Of a stretch of DNA of 16,512 nt, positions 9,693 to 16,512 are shown piece by piece. This DNA is from Podila epigama (taxonomy: Eukaryota > Mortierellomycota > Mortierellomycetes > Mortierellales > Mortierellaceae). The translations under genes were made by a program, and so were the position numbers. The first letter of the stretch is position 1, and each line of letters begins with the position of its first letter. The notes beneath the pieces were generated by a model. That model saw only the letters and a program-made list of their open reading frames with translations, searched no databases and had not been told where the DNA came from. The stretch covers positions 1,750 to 18,261 of the forward strand of contig JAAAVE010000484.1 of NCBI GenBank assembly GCA_015679605.1, given 5' to 3'.

Positions 9693-10563
9693 GTCTGCAT
9701 AGAGGAATGGGTGAGAAATGGGATGACTCGCCTGCGATGCGCCACCAGTCTTTTTTTCTTTCTTTTTTTTTCTTCTTACTTGTTGTTGCATCAGACCATG
9801 CAGGTTGATTGACAGACACACTTCACTCACTCATTCAATCTCATGTGGCACCCATCTCACCTTCTACCTCATACACACTCACTTGCACGCACCACCCATT
9901 ATCTCTCTCTACCTACAGAAAGAAAGAAAAAAGTACTTTATGCACCGTGAGAAAAGTGTAGAGACAAGTAACATTACAATGGAATGTGCATGGACATCCT
10001 ATACATGCGACATGTGCAAGTAGCAACCTACACATTGTTCAAGCTCACGCCCTCACTAAATCTAGAGATATCTGAACAAATGCGCGTGAAAGAACTACCT
10101 TCCATCGAATCATGGATATCAGAGATTGAGAGTCTACAGACAATTGTTGAACATCGGCGTGTCTTCTGGCTGAACACACATAGATCGAACAAGTTCGCAC
10201 ATAGCCCTGCTCACGTTCATGTTCGTTTGTAAACGCTCAAGCTCAATCAATCCATACATTATGGAGCAGTATGCTGGCATCATGCCTATGGTGTGGTGCC
10301 TTGTTGGCTCCCGATTCCCGGCACATGGTAACCTGATCTTAGCCTATAGTACCTCGAATCCTTCTATGTTGATCGAACGCAAAAACAAACCATAATTTGT
10401 GCTTCCGAACATCGTGAAATAGTCCGTCCGAATAATAAAAAAGAGAACGAAATGAATGGTTGTCACTTTATACACTTTTGCATAATTGCATTCAAATTGA
10501 ACTTTCACTCTCCATTCTCACGCTACCCACACCACATTCATCAACTCATTCATCTCACATACA

Positions 10564-12084
10564 ATGCAAGTAGAAACCTGTCAGATTCATGCTAAGGAGC
10601 TGGACTGAAAAAAGCGGTAGACATGCTCACCCTATCACCTTTCCTTCAAACATAATAGGCGTATCCAAGGCAAGACCTTTATTGTCACAGGAGGTAGCTC
10701 TGGCCTCGGTACGTGCATGTACAATAGAGTGGTGATTATGTGCATACACACGCACACACCATACCATTCTACAACAAATCTCTTACCCTTTTCTCTCAAC
10801 AACAACTCCTCTCAGGTGAAGCAACCACCCGCACCATAGTTGAGCGGGGCGGCAAGGTTATCATCTTTGATATCAATGAAGAGCGAGGAGAAGCCATTGC
10901 AGCAGAACTGGGTGAGTCAGTCCTCTGGCCCGGCGCGACAGATGTTGCTGGCGAGGACTCGGTCCTGTCATCGATCGAGAAGGGCGTCGCCAAGTTTGGC
11001 AACATCTCGGGTGTCGTGAACTGTGGTGGCATTGGCATGGCTCAAAAGGTATTACATCTAACCAAAGACATTTTCACTGTTTTTCTATGTCAAATTGATG
11101 TCTTTTGGAGGCACATGCTGACAAGTCTGAATCTTTTTAATAATGGCACTGTCTACATGGGGTTATTGCAGATCGTCTTTAGGAATGGTGAGCCTCAGCC
11201 ATTGAACATCTTTGAGGAGGTTGTCCGAATCAATCTTGTCGGCACCTTCAATGTCTGCAGACTGGTAGCTGCCCACATCATTGCCAATATCAAAAACGCC
11301 AAGGAAAAAGAAGGTAAATTCTTATACTACCTACATATTCTACAAAGTACAGTTCCGTTTGCACTTGATGTTGACTCATGTGAACTATGGCCTTGATCGT
11401 TTACACATGTCCACAATAGAGGATCCAGGTGTCATTATCAATGTGGCTTCTATTGCATATACTGAAGGGTAGAGTAACGTTGTTGGCAAATGTGTTTGTG
11501 GTTCGGTTGATTTGACATACGAGTGATGGGATGGACTCATGATTGACCTGTACCCATTCTTTACCATCATAACAGCCAAGCTGGTCAGACAGCTTATTCT
11601 GCATCCAAAGGTAAAAAAGATGGATGTGCCAAATAGTTTGAACCATGCCAATTTGAATATACAACTAAAAGTTGCTTTGACATGGACTAATTTAACCTAG
11701 GTGGTGTTGCTGGAATGACCTTGCCTATGGCGCGTGATTTGGCTGGTCAAGTTCGCGTGGTGACTATTGCTCCAGGATTTTTTGGTATGTCTCTGTTCTT
11801 ACATATGACACGATATCGATATGCAATGGTTGCTTGTGTGTTTTCACTTTTGCACTTTGGCACCTTCTCCCTCACACACAATGCTTCGACAATACAACTA
11901 CCATCTAGGCACACCCATGGGGAATGCGGTCAGGGACTCGAACCTCGAGAAGCACCTGATCCACCCAAACCGAATGGGCAAGCCTAGCGAGTTTGCCCAT
12001 CTGGCCTGTGCCATCATTGAGAACCCGATGATGAACGGTGAGATTGTTCGTATCGATGGTGCTGTCCGTCTTGGCAAGTTGTAG
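10564..12084 (+). CDS. Type-2 3-hydroxyacyl-CoA dehydrogenase-like (HSD17B10-like) short-chain dehydrogenase, 8 exons
   Basis: Exons 10564-10565, 10659-10708, 10816-11048, 11172-11313, 11420-11468, 11576-11610, 11701-11784 and 11909-12084 give 256 aa (human HSD17B10 has 261). The Rossmann cofactor loop is TGGSSGLG (residues 11-18). Asp36 after strand 2 indicates NAD(H) preference. The NNAG-type motif is N86-C-G-G, the catalytic Ser is Ser153, and the YxxxK pair is Tyr166/Lys170. The blocks [25 protein letters not shown] and [18 protein letters not shown] are close to the HSD10 family, mitochondrial NAD enzymes of short and branched-chain acyl oxidation. The first exon seems to contribute only AT of the start codon, completed by G after a GC-AG intron. 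No long presequence is seen. Intron 3 is stop-free and in frame. Identity as an HSD10-like dehydrogenase is firm; the exact 5' end is the least certain part. Confidence 0.88.
10566..10658 (+). other. GC-AG intron splitting the start codon of the dehydrogenase gene (93 bp)
   Basis: The donor GCAAGT (10566-10571) follows AT at 10564-10565, and the acceptor is AATAG at 10658. Joining gives AT+G, then CGT ATC CAA GGC AAG, read [13 protein letters not shown], the expected N-terminus of the family. The downstream exon needs a phase-2 partner. Using the GT four bases further on (ATGCAA|GTAGAA) leads to an early stop. No in-frame ATG lies between the nearest upstream stop and the exon. Confidence 0.62.
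11049..11171 (+). other. Stop-free in-frame intron 3 of the dehydrogenase gene (123 bp)
   Basis: The intron has donor GTATTA and acceptor TTGCAG, is in phase 0, has a length divisible by three and contains no stop in frame. Retention would insert 41 residues after Lys95. Family alignment ([10 protein letters not shown] joined to [11 protein letters not shown]) supports removal. Confidence 0.75.
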
Positions 12085-12415
12085 AATATGACAAGATGTA
12101 GCATACAACAATAAACCATGCAATAATGTAATATGTATTGTGCTCCTACAGTGCCACCAAATAGACCTTTATCCAATCAAATCATTCCAACCCCCAAAGT
12201 AAAAGGGGGGAGGAGAAGAGAGACTTGAGAAAAGGGATGTATCCCACCCATCGCCTCATTCTCACCCCTCCTTTCCATTTCTTATCCTTTGTCCTTCCTT
12301 TCGGTCGTACATCGCTCCCTTCCTTTTCGCATTCTTGCATTCTCTCTTTTTTTTTCTACTTTTTTTGCCACACACAATCACTCACACACATATACATCCA
12401 CCAAGACAATAACCA
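12085..12415. promoter_or_regulatory. Intergenic region: dehydrogenase 3' end and J-protein promoter
   Basis: There is no gene here. The first part is the dehydrogenase 3' flank with AATAAA. From about 12240 the sequence is strongly pyrimidine-rich (CCTTTCC/TTCTTTT), typical of fungal core promoters, and runs up to the ATG of the J-domain gene. No clear TATA box was seen. Confidence 0.45.
12110..12115 (+). terminator. polyadenylation signal AATAAA of the dehydrogenase gene
   Basis: AATAAA lies 25 nt after the TAG stop and is followed by TG-rich sequence. Confidence 0.55.
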
Positions 12416-13851
12416 ATGGCTGCCACAGCAGAACAACAAGCAAACTTTGTATGGCTCGGAGGATTGATGGGATGGATGTACTTGCCAAACTTTGTGGCAT
12501 CCCTCATCCAAACCATCTGGTACGGCACAATGACTGAAAAGAAACGTCCTTTCAAGGACTCGCCACTCTACAGACGCCACTATGCCAGGATCTTGACAAG
12601 TGTCGTCGTCGTCTACCTCATCTACGGTATCATTCAATACGAAGCGTCCCTGGGAGAGAACCACTATGATCGGCTCGATCTCACCTTCAGCACCTTCACC
12701 ATGAAACAACTCAAGTCAAACTTTCGAAAGGCCTCGCTCATGTATCATCCAGATAAGATCGGACAAGCGGGTGCAGGTAAAGTGCGGAAAACGCCAGCAT
12801 CAATGCCAAGTGCTTGCAAACAGAATGGTTACGCGCGCATGCACGCACATGTATAATGAAAAACAGTGACCACTTGTCTAGCAGACTAATCAACTCTTTT
12901 GATGATGTTACGGCATGCGTTACCACCTTGATACCACTCACAACACACATACACGATAGACATATTTGTCAAGATTCGTGCCTCTCATGACGTGCTTGTC
13001 GATCCTGCTTTGAGAGCAGCCTATGACAGGTTTGGAGATAAGGGCGCTTCTTGCACAACCTGTAAGACCAGCAAGGAATATTTTGATAATGGGCTCCGGA
13101 CAACATTGACTTTCTATGGTGCATCTTTCACGTTTCTCTTTCTGTTGGGAATGATTGGCAGGGCTTCTTATGGAAAGTACTGGCGTTACTGGGGCCTTTT
13201 CGCCATGTTCATGTGGGAACTCGGTATGGTCCTCGGGCCAAAGCAATCAAGTGTGCTCGAGTACCTCTACCCTCGCCGAACGACATTTCAGCAACTGTCG
13301 ATTGCCCACCACATCTACATCTCACTCTTTGCCGCCCTCAGTTGCCTTGGACCTGTTCTCTTGCCCACGGCCACGCAAAAATCGATGAACACTGTCTCTG
13401 ATATGATCGCGAAACTGAGCGAGCACACCGAAACACTTGGTAAGGATTTTTTTTTGTGCAAAGAAACTTCCTTTCACTTTCAAAAAATGGCTCTATGTTC
13501 TAGTGTACGATATATGGATCACTCCTCATTGCCCACCTTTTTCGAAGCGAAAGATATTGCATGACCTCATGAACAAAACATTATATTTCGAAATGTGCAA
13601 CTTGGACTATAGATGAGAAATCAACGGAGCAATTGGAAAAGGCCTTGGAGGTTTTCAACACCAATCCAGAATACATGCACCAACTCAAACGCCAGATGAG
13701 CACCATTATCGTCGAGTCACTCATCGCACAGCACAGTCAACCCTTTGACGACACTCGGATGGCCATCTACAAGCGCATCAAAAATCCACCCAAAGGAGAT
13801 ACCTTTGGACCTAAAAAGAAGAAGGCGCTCGAACGACTTGAAAACATATAG
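12416..13851 (+). CDS. Polytopic membrane J-domain (DnaJ/Hsp40-type) protein, 3 exons
   Basis: Exons 12416-12776, 12960-13439 and 13613-13851 give 359 aa; both junctions are phase 1 with donors GTAAAG and GTAAGG. An N-terminal hydrophobic part (about residues 11-36) and a clear membrane segment (LTSVVVVYLIYGII, about 60-73) precede a J domain near residues 82-150. The Hsp70-stimulating HPD is at 111-113 (LMYHPDK), and helix IV ends with ALRAAYDRFG. Three further hydrophobic stretches follow (FYGASFTFLFLLGMIG, YWGLFAMFMWELGMVLG, YISLFAALSCLGPVLLP), then a basic, hydrophilic C-terminus ending in KKKKALERLENI. It lacks the Gly/Phe and Cys-rich parts of class I/II DnaJ. The layout fits the fungal membrane-associated DnaJ proteins, probably ER or another endomembrane, recruiting Hsp70. 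The exact orthologue was not recognised. The ATG lies in a good context (CCAATGG). Confidence 0.85.
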
Positions 13852-13903
13852 ACAAAAAGAAGAAAGTAATTCATAGCTTCCATTGATCTTCAATCATTCC
13901 TTT

Positions 13904-13909
13904 TTTATT
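13904..13909 (-). terminator. polyadenylation signal AATAAA of the WD40 gene
   Basis: TTTATT on the plus strand reads AATAAA on the minus strand, 61 nt past the WD40 stop codon. It lies in the 119-bp gap between the two convergent stop codons, so transcripts of both genes probably overlap at their 3' ends. Confidence 0.5.
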
Positions 13910-13970
13910 TTTGAGAAAACAATGATATCTACAACAACAACAAAAAAGACGATCATCGCTATGTCTCTGT

Positions 13971-16429
13971 TCACTTTTTGCGCTTTGAAGCACGTCCCCA
14001 GACCTTGACACTAAAGTCAGCCGAACCAGAAGCGAGGACGTGATCAATCGGGTGAAAGTCAACATCATATACTCGGTCCGTGTGGCCACCCAGTTTTTGA
14101 AGCAACTCGTACTGGCCATCCCCGCTGCCAACGTCAAACAGGTAGACATAAGGGTCCATGCTACCAGATGCGAGCAGCAGGCTTGACTCTAGAGGGATGT
14201 CCTTGTCAGAAGAAACAGACTGCAAAATCTCTCCGTCAACGCCACCTCGCACCTTGCCTGGCCTCCTAGCAGCTGCACCTGCTATATCTACAATTTCAGA
14301 AAAGACATGAGAAAAAATTCACCTGTTAGAGTGACATCGCGGTTCCTGTACACCTTAGTGTTTTTTTTTTTTTTTTTTTTTTGCCTCATGCTCAAAGTGG
14401 ACAATTTTGAACGTACAGTCTTTGCCATGGAAGAACGCGCTCTTGATTGTCCAATGCTTATTCCGATAACCCTTCAGAGAGTGTATGAGGCGAGGCATCG
14501 TTGTTGGGGGTTCAAACCCACGGTCGTACACCCGAATGACTAGGAAATGATGAAGAGCGTAACATGAGTTAGTGTGAAAAGAAGTGGACTTCATATATAA
14601 CGCATGTCCATTTCATCCGCTAAAAAGCGCTACCATTGTCATAGCTGTTGACTGCCAGCCATCGTGATTCTGGCTCTTCCGTCTCTGCCAAGTGAACGCC
14701 TTCAGCGGTTCCTCGTTGTCTTGACACTGCAATGTTGGCAATCGGCTTTTTGGAAGGTTCATTTAGGATGGATTGGAGAACCTTTCCTGTCCTGACATCC
14801 CATGTTTTTAGATATCCTGATGAATCTCCTGATATGACTGTCAATCCATCATGGTAGACGTAGCTAGAATGGTTTGGTTAGGGCACATTCATGTGTTAGT
14901 ATATAGCATAGCAGTATCAGAGACGAAAAAGGAGAGAAAAATAACAGGTCGGTCAAAGCTTACATCGAGTTGATCATGGCGTCGTTCTTGAATGTGAGTG
15001 TGCTTGGCGAGACGCTAGACTCTTTTCTAGTATCAATCATCGAAAGTAAATTTCGAGTTGTTCCATGGAAGAAGATATGGTTATCTATAGTGAGCAAAGA
15101 AAAGCAAAGCAAGGCAAATTGTTAGAAAATATAACAAAAATCGTCAAAGAAAATCAATGTGGGTGTTTCAGAAGATATGCAGCCTGCTCCTTGGCCAAGA
15201 TATTGTGACTTGCCTTGTGGATGGAATCGAACACACTGGACAAAGCCTTCACCCTCAAAACTATCCAGCAGTTTCCCAGATTGGACGTCCCAAAGCTTGC
15301 ATGTCTTGTCATATGCAGCCGAAAGGAGCAGGGACGAGTCATAGCCCCATGCTAGATCTGAGATGTTGAGCCCATGTCCTTTGAGAACTAATAGCTATTC
15401 GTTGTAAGACACATGCCCATGTCAGTCTCTGCATTGAAAGAATTAGATATCCCGATTTCTTTTAGATATATCTGAAAAAAAAGAAGAAAAAAAAATGCGA
15501 GAAATATTCACCTCGTTCATGTTGGTGCTTCCATCCCAGATCCTTACAGTCTTGTCAAATGATCCAGTCGCCAAAAACTTTCCGTTAGGAGAGTATTGGA
15601 CAGCGTATACGGCACCTTGATGCCCTTTGAGATCATTCTTGAGAAAGAACTGCCTTCCGTCTGACTTTGAGGAACCACCCTGCCGTGGCACTAAGCAATG
15701 ATATCAAGGGATCAAAGTAGTTGTTTCAATACATGTTTTTTCTTCCTTTTGTGCATGGTTCCTGCATCACATGATGCGCTTCTTCCACTGAACACGAGTT
15801 GGTTGGATCCAAAACGCATTACCTATGCTCTCCATGTTCAAACGCCTTACGCCTTCGTCTTCGGCCTTTATCAGATCCACTGCGTTCTTGAGCTGTGCAT
15901 CTGCCCCTCCTCGAGCCAGGACTTCAGAGCTATTCGCTGGATGTGTGGACGTTGGCTCTGAGATGTTGCCTTGCTGTGCTGCGAGTGACATTTTAGAAAG
16001 AAGCTGACCCACAGCAGTGGCCATGTCACCGCCACGTACAGCAGCAGCATGACTTTGACTAGGATGTGTAAAGTTGCTGGATAAATGTGCCTGTGATGTT
16101 GAGGATGAGTGGTGATCGTGTGCTGTAGTCGTGTTGGTTGTTGTTGTCGTGGTCGTATGAGAAAGAGGTGTTGCGACCCCACTCAAGTCATCAGGCATTG
16201 AGCCACTTGCACCAATGACTCTCCCATCAGACTGATAAGCACGTCGAGTGGCATCGAGTTGTGAGGAGTAAATGTAGGAGAGTTCAAAGATGCTCTTCTT
16301 GAGGGCCTTGTTTTCGGCTTCAAGAAGGTCGATCTTTGCCTTGAGTGACTTTGTTTCACGGACGAGTTTTTCGACAGCAGGGTCTACCTGTTGCGATGAT
16401 GCATGGCTGCCAGCGACAGAAGCTGACAT
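13971..16429 (-). CDS. Coiled-coil plus seven-bladed WD40 protein, 7 exons
   Basis: Exons 16429-15823, 15690-15512, 15394-15214, 15084-14964, 14863-14634, 14539-14417 and 14287-13971 give 585 aa. Residues about 19-70 form a likely coiled coil (heptads in LKAKIDLLEAENKALKKSIFEL). A low-complexity Ser/Thr/His-rich linker with a poly-Thr run follows. From about residue 215, seven WD-type blades can be counted, with ends TVRIWD, TCKLWD, LLSMID, YLKTWD, VIRVYD, YVYLFD and VKVWG, so the propeller looks complete, which supports the exon model. Intron 3 uses GCAAGT (GC donor), and intron 6 contains a 22-nt A run on the coding strand. Such proteins are scaffolds. The C-terminal blades recall animal WDR13, but that is a weak impression and no orthologue was recognised. 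The start is the first ATG in the frame; upstream in-frame sequence lacks one. Confidence 0.83.
14361..14382. repeat. poly(T) tract (22 T) inside WD40 intron 6
   Basis: Twenty-two T on the plus strand are 22 A on the transcript strand, within the 129-bp intron 14416-14288. If left unspliced the frame would run into poly-Lys and then a stop. Confidence 0.9.
15085..15213 (-). other. GC-AG intron 3 of the WD40 gene (129 bp)
   Basis: The donor GCAAGT is at 15213-15208 and the acceptor CTATAG ends at 15085. Joining gives CVRFHPQG|DNHIFFHGTTR, a well-formed WD blade. Use of the GT four bases downstream produces AAA then TAA, an immediate stop, so only the GC donor gives an open frame. Confidence 0.72.
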
Positions 16430-16512
16430 TTCTGTTTTTTGTATAGGAGTGATGCAAACTACGATGGGTTGGTTGTGTTTAATGGATGAATGCAATTGCT
16501 GGTTAAAAAAAA
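16430..16512. other. Upstream flank of the WD40 gene to the window end
   Basis: A short 5' flank or leader of the WD40 gene, ending in eight A at the window edge. No promoter element can be named in so short a stretch. Confidence 0.4.

Larger units (their letters stand above)
9375..10563. promoter_or_regulatory. Divergent intergenic region between HIS5 and the dehydrogenase gene
   Basis: About 1.2 kb without a supported gene. Positions 9375-9640 are a GTGAAT/GAGAAT-type simple-sequence stretch, which is the CA/CT-rich leader of HIS5. Positions 9660-9760 hold the Gcn4-like sites and an A-box-like string. From 9800 to 10560 I see AT-balanced unique sequence with short CT-rich stretches near the dehydrogenase start, and no recognisable domain in any short open frame. 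Confidence 0.5.

Noticed and set aside
9665-9750. tRNA-like stretch: TGGCGGAGTGG fits an A box, and CGCCA near 9739 could pair with TGGCG
   Set aside because: No B box (GGTTCGANTCC) follows, and no anticodon or T stem can be drawn. The only pairing beyond the ends is a GGTGAG/CTCGCC stem with an 11-nt loop. Probably chance.
9984-10232. 82-codon open frame in the HIS5/dehydrogenase spacer
   Set aside because: It shows no recognisable domain and no clear promoter, and the length is expected by chance. Without transcripts it cannot be called a gene.
10740-11396. 218-codon open frame starting at 10740 as the dehydrogenase start
   Set aside because: Its first part is intron 2 sequence (CA-rich), and it would lose the TGGSSGLG cofactor loop encoded by exon 2.
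14325-14353. Possible micro-exon (VYRNRDVTLT) in the WD40 gene
   Set aside because: It is bounded by CTAAG and a GTGAAT donor, but joining it to exon 6 needs a donor in the wrong phase or an intron of only 31-49 bp. Skipping it gives one 129-bp intron with a strong GTACGT donor and matching phase 1.
14509-14519. B-box-like string GGTTCAAACCC
   Set aside because: It lies inside WD40 exon 6 and encodes part of RGFEPPTT. No A box is at the right distance, so it is not a tRNA gene.
1-16512. Transposon, CRISPR array, biosynthetic cluster or defence system
   Set aside because: No transposase, reverse transcriptase, long terminal or inverted repeats, spaced repeat array or linked pathway genes were seen.

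Overview
This is a stretch of fungal nuclear DNA. Seven protein-coding genes can be built from it. Six are split by 23 short introns (about 90-183 bp) and one has no intron. The intron density, TATA and AATAAA signals, a fungal-type histidinol-phosphate aminotransferase and a short Cys-rich GPI-type surface protein fit a filamentous fungus. Intron richness and the overall look of the proteins suggest an early-diverging lineage such as Mortierellomycotina/Mucoromycota, but that placement is inference. Both ends of the window lie in homopolymers (20 T at the start, 8 A at the end), so it may be a whole contig broken at such tracts.

Layout. Bases 104-9374 hold four genes in tandem on the minus strand: a large M16-family zinc metalloprotease (5 exons, 1314 aa), a DUF4097-like beta-helix protein (3 exons, 384 aa), a CFEM-like Cys-rich secreted protein with a Pro/Thr stalk and a GPI-type tail (161 aa), and histidinol-phosphate aminotransferase HIS5 (3 exons, 390 aa). 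A gene-free spacer of about 1.2 kb separates HIS5 from a divergent plus-strand gene, a type-2 3-hydroxyacyl-CoA dehydrogenase-like short-chain dehydrogenase (8 exons, 256 aa). Next, on the same strand, is a polytopic membrane J-domain protein (3 exons, 359 aa). It converges, with 119 bp between stop codons, on a minus-strand seven-bladed WD40 protein with an N-terminal coiled coil (7 exons, 585 aa).

The genes look like ordinary, unrelated housekeeping or surface functions: peptide degradation, histidine synthesis, mitochondrial acyl/branched-chain oxidation, membrane chaperoning, scaffolding and cell surface. I see no operon-like system, mobile element, CRISPR array or gene cluster. The unusual content is in gene structure. 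Three of 23 introns, each in a different gene, appear to use a GC donor with the identical hexamer GCAAGT. In the dehydrogenase gene that intron splits the start codon (AT|G). Each GCAAGT also carries a GT four bases downstream, making a tandem donor whose alternative use would shift the frame. Other points of note are a CATCCT hexanucleotide repeat encoding a pure Asp-Glu tract in the protease, a stop-free 123-bp intron in the dehydrogenase, two Gcn4-like sites upstream of a HIS5 TATA box, and a genomic poly(A) tract 28 nt past the protease's AATAAA. All exon borders come from reading splice motifs, phase and protein-family fit; no transcript data were used.
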